Assembly: GCF_026072915.1 (NCBI RefSeq)
Contig: NZ_AP025943.1
Location: 2,852,001 to 2,916,000, forward strand
Source of the DNA: Akkermansia biwaensis
GTDB taxonomy: Bacteria; Verrucomicrobiota; Verrucomicrobiia; Verrucomicrobiales; Akkermansiaceae
DNA length: 64,000 nucleotides
Direction of reading: 5' to 3'
This document shows, piece by piece, positions 8,551-17,434 of this stretch (the stretch's first letter is position 1; every line of letters begins with the position of its first letter). Both the position numbers and the translations under genes were made by a program. The notes under the pieces were generated by a model. It searched no databases, was not told where the DNA came from, and saw only the letters and a program-made list of their open reading frames with translations.

Positions 8551-11019
8551 CTACAATTCCACATCCAGCACCAGGGCCAGCAGATTGAAGGGGCCGGGCT
8601 CCTCCACGCGGAGAGCGAACGCGGCCTGTTCATCCGTGCCGTAGTTGTGGGTGAGCCGGACATAGCCGGAGTACGGGGCTTCCGCGCCATACCGGCCGGG
8701 CTGGAAGCGACGCCACGCTCCGGGAGTCCCCGTGCCGTACAGGAATTGCAGGGAGCTTTCATGCAGGAGCGCCCTGGCTCCCAGCTGTTTCTTCAACCTG
8801 CCGAGCGTTTCCAGACTTTCAAGGGGCATGGTTCTCACCTCGGCCGGGGCGGCCATCCCTGCCCTGACGGTTTCCCCTTCCCTCCTTTCCGGGCACGGCG
8901 CATTTCCTTCCCCGTCCACCAGAATTGTGGAGCAGAAGCCGTTTCCGTCCATCAGGACCGCCTCGCATCCGGCCAGATGCCGCAGCCCGGAAAGGCGGCC
9001 GTCCCGGACGACCGCTTCCGTGCACGCGTCCAGGTATTCGTTGCCCTCCGCCATGCGTTCCACCGTGATGCAGGCATGTTCCCCCTCTCCCCGTTCCACG
9101 GTGAACCAGACTTCCTCATCCTGCGTGTCCTGCGAACTACGCAGGGAGGCCACGGACAGAATGCGGCCATGCTCCAGGCGGTGGGCATGCCACGCCACGA
9201 TGTTCTGTTCCCTGTTCAGAGTCATGCAGACCGCACTGCCGTCCTTCAGTACGCACCAGACGTGAAACGCCGTGCTGCGCTGGACGGTCCAGTCCACGAT
9301 ACCCTCCGTCAGAAGATGGTCGGAAAGAAGACTCACGTCCCGCGTGAGAAAGCCGTCCGCCTCCAGGGAATAAAAAAATTCCCGTACTTTCCTGCCCCCC
9401 TGCTGGACGAAGAGCAGGCTGTTTTCCACGGTCAGCGCGTCCAGCAGGGAGGAACCTACGCCGGAGTGGCGCTCAAATTCCGCATTGTTCGCATTGATTC
9501 CCGCGGAGTCGGACGCCCGGAGCCGCCATTCCCCTTCGCTGGTGCCGATCATCAGGCCCCGGAGGGAGGATATCCACGCGATCCTGTTCTGCTGGGAGGC
9601 CGCCATGGTCAGAATCATGGGGGAGTCCGCCGGTATTCCGGGAGTGAATGAGGAAAAGTCGTCCACCCTGCTGGCCCAGAGGGTCTGCGGCTGGTCCGGA
9701 GTGCTGCCGAACCAGAGGCGTCCCTGGGAAAATTCAATGGTGCACGGGTAGCCGTTCCTCACCCCGAAGGCGCTGAAGGACCAGTCGTTGGTGTCATAGT
9801 CGTACAGCATGCGGCCCGACATGTGCACGGCGTCGCGCACATGCACGCACCGCGGGGAAATGTACTTGTCCACCACGAATTCGTGGTCGTAGGAGCAGGA
9901 CGCCGCCCGCAATTCCGGAGTTCCCGTGGAAGAACCGTTTTTATAGGACATCAGCCGGAGGGTGTAAAAGGAGAATTCTTCTTCATTCCCGCTCAGGGCG
10001 AAGTTGTTCCTGAACCCATCCTTCTGGTAGAAGCTCTTGACGGAGTGCCAGACCAGGGAGGGCTCATTGGGCAGGTAGTTGGAGCCGTCCAGGTACGCCC
10101 GGCGCACTTCCCATTCCGCGTCCCATGTTCCGGTGGTTTCCACCGTCCACGCCCCGCTGACGAACGTGTACGGGCAGGCATCCGCGCCTTTTTCAAAGAA
10201 GGACGTGTACTGTTCCGGAGAATTCTTTCCGGCCACATAGTCCGTATCCTTGCTGAACGGGCGGATGCAGGTGTAGGCGTTCCGCCATCCGTTCTTTCCT
10301 TCCATGGAAAAGGTGGCTCCCTTGTAGAAGTTCTGGTTCAGCGTCGTGGTATGGAACATGGGCATCTGTTCGGCGCGGGCAAAGCCCTCGTCGTGCCTTC
10401 TGGTGATGCGGATATGTTCCGTGCCCTCCATCTCCGGAGTGAACACGTCTTCATCCGCGGTTACTACCAGCTTGTTCCCCTCATCGGAAAAGACCACCCG
10501 GTATTCGATCCTCACGGAGTTGAGCAGGGAGCTTTCGTAGGGAATGCCGGAAAACTCCAGCGGCTTCAGCCGCCAGTCGTCGTCGGCATGGCGGGAGAGC
10601 GTCATGGGGGGAGTTTCCGGCTCCACGCAGTAAATCACGTCGTTCAACTGCTGCATCCTGAGGTTCCTGACCTGCGCGTCGCTCTTCCAGGGGGAGGCGG
10701 TTTCCAGCACCTTCCCCTCCGCATCCAGCAGCGGCGCGCCGTCCTTGAAGTAGCGGACGTAGCCGCGGCCCAGCTCCAGCATGAACTGGACACCCGTGGA
10801 GTATTTAAAGGAGACCAGCCTCACCATGCCTTCCGCGCCCCCGGCACGGGCGACCAGCTGCGTTCCGGGCCTGCGCCTGAGGCCGCCGAAGGGAGTGACC
10901 AGGAAGTTCATCAGGCGGGAGGCCCCGCGCGCTACGGGGTCCAGGTCCGCGCGGCCGGAAAGCCACGGGCTTAATTCTCCCGCCGTGAAACTGAGCCGTT
11001 GTAATACTTGCTTTGCCAT
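8551..11019 (-). CDS. Orphan phage tail-nozzle-like structural protein
   Basis: 822 residues from ATG 11019, preceded by a G-rich GGGGGG; a TTG at 11058 is less likely. The N-terminus (LSFTAGELSPWLSGRADLD, then MNFLVTPFGGLRRRPGT) is the signature of the tail tubular/nozzle protein of podoviruses and related cryptic prophages (T7 gp12-like role). A later section with LWFGSTPDQPQTLWASRVDD also matches the propeller-like part. No terminase, portal, capsid or integrase is near. It is 75 bp downstream of the RlmI-type gene on the same strand, so it may be co-transcribed with housekeeping genes. The frame is long and intact, which suggests selection. Confidence 0.75.
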   Translation of the reverse strand: MAKQVLQRLSFTAGELSPWLSGRADLDPVARGASRLMNFLVTPFGGLRRRPGTQLVARAGGAEGMVRLVSFKYSTGVQFMLELGRGYVRYFKDGAPLLDAEGKVLETASPWKSDAQVRNLRMQQLNDVIYCVEPETPPMTLSRHADDDWRLKPLEFSGIPYESSLLNSVRIEYRVVFSDEGNKLVVTADEDVFTPEMEGTEHIRITRRHDEGFARAEQMPMFHTTTLNQNFYKGATFSMEGKNGWRNAYTCIRPFSKDTDYVAGKNSPEQYTSFFEKGADACPYTFVSGAWTVETTGTWDAEWEVRRAYLDGSNYLPNEPSLVWHSVKSFYQKDGFRNNFALSGNEEEFSFYTLRLMSYKNGSSTGTPELRAASCSYDHEFVVDKYISPRCVHVRDAVHMSGRMLYDYDTNDWSFSAFGVRNGYPCTIEFSQGRLWFGSTPDQPQTLWASRVDDFSSFTPGIPADSPMILTMAASQQNRIAWISSLRGLMIGTSEGEWRLRASDSAGINANNAEFERHSGVGSSLLDALTVENSLLFVQQGGRKVREFFYSLEADGFLTRDVSLLSDHLLTEGIVDWTVQRSTAFHVWCVLKDGSAVCMTLNREQNIVAWHAHRLEHGRILSVASLRSSQDTQDEEVWFTVERGEGEHACITVERMAEGNEYLDACTEAVVRDGRLSGLRHLAGCEAVLMDGNGFCSTILVDGEGNAPCPERREGETVRAGMAAPAEVRTMPLESLETLGRLKKQLGARALLHESSLQFLYGTGTPGAWRRFQPGRYGAEAPYSGYVRLTHNYGTDEQAAFALRVEEPGPFNLLALVLDVEL

Positions 11020-11094
11020 ATTCCCCCCACGGAAACAGGGAGGAAGAGGCGCAGTCAAGACGCCGGAAAGGTGCTGCCCTTCCCGGCCCGGCCG

Positions 11095-12414
11095 CTACAG
11101 GGCGATGGCCCAGAGGACTTTCAGGTAGCGCCCTTCCGGGTAGGTGCTCAGGTAGGGATGGTCCCAGCCGGGGCCGGTCATGCCCATGATCTGGAGCTTG
11201 CGCCCCTGCCGCTGGGCCGCTTTGATGACGGTCTGCTCAAATTCGTAGGGGGAAAGCAGCCCGGAGCAGGAGCAGGTGACGAAGAGGCCGCCCGGCCTGA
11301 CGCACTGGAGCCCCAGCATGTTCAGGTCATGGTATTTCTTGATTCCTTCCTCAAAGCCGTCGCGGCCAATGATGAATTTGGGCGGGTCCAGAAGAACGGC
11401 GTCAAACAGGCGGCCGTTGCGCACCATCTGGCGCGCGTACACGAAGGCGTCCGCATGCACGAATTCGATGCGCTGCTGGTTGATGTTCGCGTTCCGTCTG
11501 GCCATGGCCACGGCTTTTTCATCCAGGTCCACGGCCGTTACCTCCGCGGCGCCGCCAAGCATTTTGGCGGCAATGGAGAAGCCGCCGCTGTAGCAGCACA
11601 GGTCCAGCACCGTCCCCCCCTTCACGAGGGAGGCGAATTTGAGGCGGTTGTCCCGCTGGTCGCAGAAGAAGCCCGTCTTGTGCCCCTGGGCGAAGTCCAC
11701 TTCATACGTAATGCCGTTTTCCACAATCTTCACCAGCTTGACGGGAGCGGAGGATTCCGGCGCGTCTTCCGGGCGGATGCCCTCCATGCGGGCGATTCCA
11801 TCGTCCACCTGAATCACGTGCCTTCTGGTGTCGCACAGGCGGTGCAGCAGGGGGAGCCAGCGCTCCAGCCGCTGCCAGACGGCCAGCGTGCTCACTTCCA
11901 GGCTCAGGACGTCCGCGTAGCGGTCCACGACCAGGCCGCCCACGCCGTCGGAATCACCGTGCAGCACGCGGTAGGCGTTCGTCGTCTCATCCAGGCGCAG
12001 GATATCGCGGCGCAGTTTCACGGCCCGTTCCAGAGCGGCGTCCAGTTCCCGTTCCCCGAAGGCGTCGCGGCCGTGGTACACCATGCGCAGGGGGGTGCGG
12101 CTCGTCTCGTTCCAGAAGCCGGAGCCGAACAATTCCCCGTTTTTGTCGTACACGTGCACCAGGCTCCCCGGCGCTATTTCTCCGCTGACGGAGCCGAGCA
12201 TGCGGGGGAACACGGCGGGATTGTACGTGAAGTATTTCAGCTCCACCCACGGGGAAAGCCAGCTTTCGCTGCCCTCCGGGGACTTGTTGACAAACAGGTT
12301 CTTTTTGGGTGCGGTGCGCGGGCGACCCGCCGGGGGGCGGCGGTCTCTCCAGGAAGGTTTGGAACGGGAGTCGCGCGGATGGTAGGAACTGCGGGGAGAA
12401 TGGGAATCGTTCAT
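11095..12414 (-). CDS. RlmI-type class I SAM-dependent RNA methyltransferase (paralogue 2)
   Basis: 439 residues. The first 40 are basic and Pro/Arg-rich, probably disordered and RNA-binding. They are followed by a PUA-like domain, the RlmI insert, and a methyltransferase with LDLCCYSGGFSIAAKMLG, VLLDPPKFIIGRDG (motif IV) and VTCSCSG, which holds the candidate catalytic cysteine. It is diverged from paralogue 1 at 6676-7860. Its ATG overlaps the stop of the RfbD-like gene by 4 bp, so the two are translationally coupled. Confidence 0.85.
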   Translation of the reverse strand: MNDSHSPRSSYHPRDSRSKPSWRDRRPPAGRPRTAPKKNLFVNKSPEGSESWLSPWVELKYFTYNPAVFPRMLGSVSGEIAPGSLVHVYDKNGELFGSGFWNETSRTPLRMVYHGRDAFGERELDAALERAVKLRRDILRLDETTNAYRVLHGDSDGVGGLVVDRYADVLSLEVSTLAVWQRLERWLPLLHRLCDTRRHVIQVDDGIARMEGIRPEDAPESSAPVKLVKIVENGITYEVDFAQGHKTGFFCDQRDNRLKFASLVKGGTVLDLCCYSGGFSIAAKMLGGAAEVTAVDLDEKAVAMARRNANINQQRIEFVHADAFVYARQMVRNGRLFDAVLLDPPKFIIGRDGFEEGIKKYHDLNMLGLQCVRPGGLFVTCSCSGLLSPYEFEQTVIKAAQRQGRKLQIMGMTGPGWDHPYLSTYPEGRYLKVLWAIAL

Positions 12415-13316
12415 GAGATGCGGGAAAGAAATGTTGGATCTGCGGCATAGCTGGCCACGGCCAGCTCAACGGCTTCGCGGTACGGCCTCACGGGACGGCC
12501 CAGCAGGGAAGCCAGCCGTCCGGAGGACATGGCGGTATGCCTGGGCCGAGCATCCCTGAAACCCGCCTGTTCGTCGAGCTTTTGTTCCGCCACGGGCGGC
12601 AGCTCATGCAGAAGCCCGTGCTTCACCGCGCTTTCCAGGGCCGCCAGCGCGTACCCGTGCCATGAGACCGGCTCCCCGGACTGGCACAGGTGCAGGATTC
12701 CCGCCGCGTCGCTCTCATAGGCCAGAAAGCGGAGCCATTCGCACAAATCCTCAATCCACGCGGGGAGGGACCACTTGTCCGCCACGGCGGCCAGGGCCTG
12801 CCCGTTCAGCGCGCGCCGGAGCATCATCTCCGGAAAGGAGGGGCGGGCGGGATTGCCGAACACCCAGGAAACGCGGGCCACCAGGGCTTCCGGCATTTCC
12901 TCCCGCACGCGGAGCTCCGCCTCCAGCTTGGATTCCCCGTACACGTTCACGGGGCGGCATTTGTCCGTCTCCGTCTTCAGGCCGGGCCGGCGGCCGTCCA
13001 GAACGTAGTCCGTACTCAGGTGGATGAAGCGCATGCCCTCCAGGCGGCACAGGCGCGCCATCAGCTCCGGCGCCATGGCATTCACCCGGTGCGCGGTTAC
13101 CGGGTCGTCCAGGCAGGCTTCCAGCCCACTTACCGCCGCGCAGTTGATGACGTGCGTGGCTCCGGAAGAAAGAAGAAATTTTTTCAGCGCGGACAAGTCC
13201 TCCAAATCGCAGGTATTGCGCCCGCAGGCAACCACTTCCGCTCCTGCATCCCGCAGGTGTTCCGCCAGGCGGCTCCCCACACGGCCTCCGGCCCCGAATA
13301 CCAATGTTCTGGACAT
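12411..13316 (-). CDS. RfbD-like SDR sugar-nucleotide reductase
   Basis: 301 residues from ATG 13316. The Rossmann loop FGAGGRVGSRLAEHL opens the protein. HLSTDYVLDG and YGESKLEAE carry the Ser/Thr-Tyr-Lys catalytic set of extended SDRs. Closest in pattern to dTDP-4-dehydrorhamnose reductase, which makes dTDP-rhamnose for surface polysaccharide. No rfbA, rfbB or rfbC is near, so another sugar-nucleotide role or the MAT2B-like branch is possible. First gene of a unit with paralogue 2 of RlmI. Confidence 0.7.
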   Translation of the reverse strand: MSRTLVFGAGGRVGSRLAEHLRDAGAEVVACGRNTCDLEDLSALKKFLLSSGATHVINCAAVSGLEACLDDPVTAHRVNAMAPELMARLCRLEGMRFIHLSTDYVLDGRRPGLKTETDKCRPVNVYGESKLEAELRVREEMPEALVARVSWVFGNPARPSFPEMMLRRALNGQALAAVADKWSLPAWIEDLCEWLRFLAYESDAAGILHLCQSGEPVSWHGYALAALESAVKHGLLHELPPVAEQKLDEQAGFRDARPRHTAMSSGRLASLLGRPVRPYREAVELAVASYAADPTFLSRIS

Positions 13317-13395
13317 GCGCACAGCCTACCCGCTGTCCCTCTAAAATCCAGTGAAAACCTCTTTTCATCGTGACAAAAAACCAAAAGCTGATTCA

Positions 13396-14355
13396 ATGAA
13401 TATTGTGTTTTACTATGAATATTCTTTAACGGCTTGCGGCCCTCTCAATGCCAGGGCCGCGGAAGTATGCAGGAAAGGGGCTCTCATCAGGACGGAGGAA
13501 GGCGGCTACGGCTGCATCCAGCCCTGGCCGGAGCTGGGGGACCACTCCCTGCAGAAGGAACTGGACGCGCTCAGGAAAGGCAATCCGCTGCCCCTGGGCA
13601 AACGGGCCCTGGAATGCGCGCGGGTGGACGGGGAGGCGCGCGCCGCCGGCGTCAGCCTGTTCTCCGGCCTCCACATTCCGGCCAGCCATGCCACCCTTCC
13701 CAGCTGCGTCAGCCCGGCCACTATCAGAATCATGGAAACGAAGGGCTTCAAGGCGGGAAAGATCAAGGCGAGCTCCAATCCGGCGGCGGCCCTGGAACGG
13801 CTGACCATGCTGGCCTCCATGGTTCCTTCCTGGCGCTGGCGCCTGGATTTCAACGGTTCCCTGGACGGGAACGAGGCGCTCCAGTTCTGGAAGTCCCTGC
13901 CGCACCACCTCAAAAGCCGGATAGATTTCATTGAAGACCCCTGCCCCTTTTCCGTTCCCGGCTGGGAACGTCTGGTGGATGCGGGCATGCCGCTGGCCCT
14001 GGACATGGGGACAGACACGGAACACCAGCCCGCCGTCACGGCGGACCTTCCCGTCACGCGCATCGTCAAACCGGCGCGGGAGGCCACGCCCGGGGACCTG
14101 CATGATCCCCCCGTCTTCACCACCGTCATGGACCACCCCGTGGGGCAGTTGTGGGCCGTTTACCAGGCGGCGGAGTATTACCGCGACGCGCTTCCCACGG
14201 AGATTCCGCTTTGCGGCCTGTGCACCCACCTCCTGTTTGAACCGGACCCCTTCATCGACCAGATGGGAGGCATGAATCCGCAGGTAGCCGTTCCCGCCGG
14301 AACGGGGCTGGGCTTTGACGGCATGCTGGAAGCACTGCCCTGGAAGAAGCTCTGA
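13396..14355 (+). CDS. menC: Enolase-superfamily enzyme, o-succinylbenzoate synthase-like
   Basis: 319 residues from ATG 13396. The N-terminal capping domain leads to a barrel with KIKAS (catalytic lysine strand) and three expected metal carboxylates in WRLDFNGSLD, IDFIEDPCPF and LALDMGTD. The order matches the muconate lactonizing subgroup, best MenC, which dehydrates SHCHC to o-succinylbenzoate in menaquinone synthesis. No other men gene is in the window, so a dipeptide epimerase or another superfamily member cannot be excluded. Confidence 0.6.
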   Translation: MNIVFYYEYSLTACGPLNARAAEVCRKGALIRTEEGGYGCIQPWPELGDHSLQKELDALRKGNPLPLGKRALECARVDGEARAAGVSLFSGLHIPASHATLPSCVSPATIRIMETKGFKAGKIKASSNPAAALERLTMLASMVPSWRWRLDFNGSLDGNEALQFWKSLPHHLKSRIDFIEDPCPFSVPGWERLVDAGMPLALDMGTDTEHQPAVTADLPVTRIVKPAREATPGDLHDPPVFTTVMDHPVGQLWAVYQAAEYYRDALPTEIPLCGLCTHLLFEPDPFIDQMGGMNPQVAVPAGTGLGFDGMLEALPWKKL

Positions 14356-14433
14356 ACGGAGGACGCCCGTTTCCCATCCTTCCCCCTGATCTTCTTTTTC
14401 CTTCCGCCTTCTCCCGGCGGACGCCGCATGCAA

Positions 14434-14466
14434 AAAGGCATGGAGCCGCAACGGTTCCATGCCTTT
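14434..14466. terminator. Bidirectional terminator between the menC-like and GH20 genes
   Basis: AAAGGCATGGA pairs with TCCATGCCTTT across an 11-nt loop. T-rich on the plus side and A-rich on the other, serving two convergent genes. Confidence 0.8.
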
Positions 14467-14490
14467 CTTTTCCGCCTCTGTTTCAGAATT

Positions 14491-16686
14491 TCACGGTTTC
14501 CGGCCTGGGTCCGTGGAAAATTTCAGACCGGGGAATTCCTTTACGTTGCAGCCGGGCGTTTTGGGATTCACCTGCACCGGGACGAAGGTGAACATCCAGC
14601 GGCGGGTGCTGTTGTTGTTCGGGCTCTTTACCAGAACGTGGTTCCAGCCTTTCTTGAGGGCAATCATGGCAGGTTCACGGAAATGGTAGTTTTCATCCAC
14701 CATCACGCCGCCGTTGCGCGGCCTGGCCCACTTGGGAGGCTCAATTTCCTTTCCGTTGACGAAGAACCTGGGATTCGCATGGAACCACTTGCCCGGCACG
14801 CTGGCGGGGCCGTTGCGCCAGTCCGACGTGGCCCAGGTGTGGCCGCTCACCCAGAAGGGGACCGTCTGGGCCTTGGGGGAATAAATGTAGGTCTGCGCGT
14901 AATAGGTATGGTTCTTGTGCGGGAAGGCCCCCATTTTCGCTCCGTTGAACAGCGTCGGGAAATCGCAGTAATGCTTGAAAATGACAGTGGCGCCGGTGTA
15001 GTCGTCCTTGGACCATGTGTAGGTGACACCGTCAATTTCATAGGAATCCTTCATTTTTCCGCTCTTGACGTCTTCCTCCGGACCAAATTCCGTTTCCGTC
15101 TTCCCGCCGTGGGGAATGGGCCCCAACAGCTTCCACGGAATGTTCGCCTGGCGCACGTAGTTGAACTCCTTGTTTACGAAGAAGCGGTCCCGGATGGCGA
15201 GTACGCGGTTTTCATAGTCCGCAAAGCCTTTCAGGAGCGGGTCCCCCTGCACGGGAAGGTTGGAGAAGTATTTCATGTACTCGTCCTGGTTGGGGTCCCC
15301 CTGAACCTTTTCATGCGGATTGTTCCACAGGGGTTCCGAAACGAAGGCCATGCCGGCGTAAACGGGCGTCTGGAGGACCTGGTTGCGCGGGTCCGTAATC
15401 TCCAGGTCCGGCCATGAACAGAGAATCATGCCCAGCCCTTCCGCGTTCTGGAACGGGCATGCCCGGCGGAAGTACATGGTCATGGCCGTTTCAAACGGAT
15501 CAATGTGGTTCAGGTAGGTTTCCAGGGAATCGATATACTTCGACCCGGCGGTAGGCCAAGCCCGGCGGTTCTGGCGTCCGGACCACAGGTGCTGGATGGA
15601 GCCGTTATAGCCCTTAGGATTCAGGCCGGGCTGCCACCTCATGGGCGTGCGCCCGCAGGACTCCACCGCATTGACGTATTCCTTTAGAATGGCATCGTTC
15701 ACCTGCTCGTCCTTGCCGTGAGCCTCGTCCGTACCGATGTGGATAATCGGCATCTTTTCCTTGGGGACCAGGGAGCACATCTCCTTGATCAGGGCCACCA
15801 GGGCCTTGGTGGCCTTTTCATCGCTCATCTTGACGCCAAGAGCCTTGCGGAAGGCCGCGCTGTGCCCCGGCATGTCCATTTCCGGAATCAGCAGAATGTT
15901 GCGCAGGCGGCAGTATTCCACCAGTTGCTTGAATTCCTTCTGCGTGTAGAATTTGCCCGGCATGCGCGTGAAATTCTTGGGGTCGTTCAGTTCCGGATAA
16001 ATCCTGGACTCCAGGCGCCAGCCGGGATTCTCCGTGAAATGGAAATGGTACACGTTCAGCTTGAGCTGGCCCATGGAGTCCAGCTCCTGGGCGATCAGGG
16101 GCAGCGGCATGTAATTGCGTCCCACGTCGTTCATGAATCCACGGACCTCAAAATCCGGCCAATCCACGATGTCGCAGGCGGCAATCGTCGTTTTCCCGTC
16201 CCGGCGCAGAAGAAGCTGTTCCAGGGTTTTCAATCCGTAATAAAAACCTTTGGTGTCCCTGGCCATGATCAGGGCGCCGCCGGGAGTCACCCGCAGGGAA
16301 TAGGCCTCTTCCTTCAATTTGGGATTTTCCGTGCCGGCCTTCACGTCCCCCTGCACGAATTTGACGGCAAACGCCCCCTCCTGGGAAACCTGCACCCCGT
16401 GGCCGGCCAGGAAGGACTTCAGCTCGGACACGATAAACTTCATTTGTTCCGGATAGGACGTGCGAGCTGGCGCCGGAGCCTGGATGCGCACGGACTGGAC
16501 GGGGACCGCCCTGCCGCTCCACTTCACCTGCTGGGGCATGGGAACCAGCGGCGGCCGGTCCGCCGGGAACATCCGGTAATTGGGGCCGTTGGCGGGGAAG
16601 GCGGGAGCCGTGTCCTGCCCCCGGACGCCGCCGACCGCCAGACAAAGGCAGATAACTGGCAATATAAAGGATTTCATACGACGCAT
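14491..16686 (-). CDS. Secreted GH20 beta-N-acetylhexosaminidase, long form
   Basis: 731 residues with a signal peptide at about 1-23. A GH20b-type N-terminal domain (50-175) leads into the barrel, where NVYHFHFTENPGWRLE and PEMDMPGH line the pocket and HIGTDEAHG supplies the catalytic Asp320-Glu321 pair used in substrate-assisted hydrolysis. The C-terminal ~200 residues are beta-rich and may bind glycans. It releases terminal GlcNAc or GalNAc, as expected for mucin breakdown. Much longer than, and only distantly similar to, the two tandem GH20 genes at 50638-53665. Confidence 0.9.
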   Translation of the reverse strand: MRRMKSFILPVICLCLAVGGVRGQDTAPAFPANGPNYRMFPADRPPLVPMPQQVKWSGRAVPVQSVRIQAPAPARTSYPEQMKFIVSELKSFLAGHGVQVSQEGAFAVKFVQGDVKAGTENPKLKEEAYSLRVTPGGALIMARDTKGFYYGLKTLEQLLLRRDGKTTIAACDIVDWPDFEVRGFMNDVGRNYMPLPLIAQELDSMGQLKLNVYHFHFTENPGWRLESRIYPELNDPKNFTRMPGKFYTQKEFKQLVEYCRLRNILLIPEMDMPGHSAAFRKALGVKMSDEKATKALVALIKEMCSLVPKEKMPIIHIGTDEAHGKDEQVNDAILKEYVNAVESCGRTPMRWQPGLNPKGYNGSIQHLWSGRQNRRAWPTAGSKYIDSLETYLNHIDPFETAMTMYFRRACPFQNAEGLGMILCSWPDLEITDPRNQVLQTPVYAGMAFVSEPLWNNPHEKVQGDPNQDEYMKYFSNLPVQGDPLLKGFADYENRVLAIRDRFFVNKEFNYVRQANIPWKLLGPIPHGGKTETEFGPEEDVKSGKMKDSYEIDGVTYTWSKDDYTGATVIFKHYCDFPTLFNGAKMGAFPHKNHTYYAQTYIYSPKAQTVPFWVSGHTWATSDWRNGPASVPGKWFHANPRFFVNGKEIEPPKWARPRNGGVMVDENYHFREPAMIALKKGWNHVLVKSPNNNSTRRWMFTFVPVQVNPKTPGCNVKEFPGLKFSTDPGRKP

Positions 16687-16762
16687 GATACATATCCGGG
16701 AAAAACATTCCTGTCAAACTTCAGCGTCATTCCGGCCCGGTTTTGCAAAAAGACCAGAGCTT

Positions 16763-17200
16763 TTATTCCGTGCCGGGCGCGGCCCCCGCAGGCAGGGTGT
16801 CCTCCACTTCCCCGGTTACGCCGTCAACGGCCACGCCGCGGCGCACGGCATAAAGCGCGGCTTCATCCCCGCTTTTTCCGGATACGAACGCCCAGTAATA
16901 GGACTTCCGGTCATGGTAGCAGGCCCATTCCCCGCCAACGCCGGGCCGGGCCTCCATCAGGAGGGAATAGGAGTCCGCAGGAGACACCGCAAACCCGCGC
17001 GGGGTCTCCAGCCCGGCGGATGGGAAGGACCGGATTTCCCCCCTCCACACCAGTTCCAGAGGCGAGGACGATAGCAGCCCGTCCGCCAGATGGCTGCCCG
17101 CCAGCATCTGGTGCGCTCCGAACATGGGGAGGCAGGACGCACAGAGGGAAAGGGAACAGCCGGCGGCGGCGCGCAGGAAAATATGAAAGGGAAAAGACAT
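16763..17200 (-). CDS. Small secreted protein of unknown function
   Basis: 145 residues from ATG 17200; the frame is open further upstream but that part is Pro/Arg-rich and overlaps the promoter zone of the divergent MATE gene. The N-terminus MSFPFHIFLRAAAGCSLSLC looks like a signal peptide. The mature part has no motif I know. No obvious partner; GH20 lies downstream on the same strand, 77 bp from its stop. Confidence 0.5.
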   Translation of the reverse strand: MSFPFHIFLRAAAGCSLSLCASCLPMFGAHQMLAGSHLADGLLSSSPLELVWRGEIRSFPSAGLETPRGFAVSPADSYSLLMEARPGVGGEWACYHDRKSYYWAFVSGKSGDEAALYAVRRGVAVDGVTGEVEDTLPAGAAPGTE

Positions 17201-17434
17201 GGCGTGCTTCGGGAAATTGCGGAAAGGAATCAACTCCCCAACGCTTCCCCAGTCAATCAAAAAGGCGCCAATTTCCGGGAAAAAAGGGAGAATGACCGCG
17301 CGGCGCGGAAAGCGGGCCTTTCCTGCGGCGTCCGGAAAGGAAACCGTGCCTTTCCCTGCCGGACAGGGGGGCCGCTTGACATCCCTTTTCCGCACTCCTA
17401 TAGTTTGCACTCCGTTGAAAAAAGAGCCGGATTC

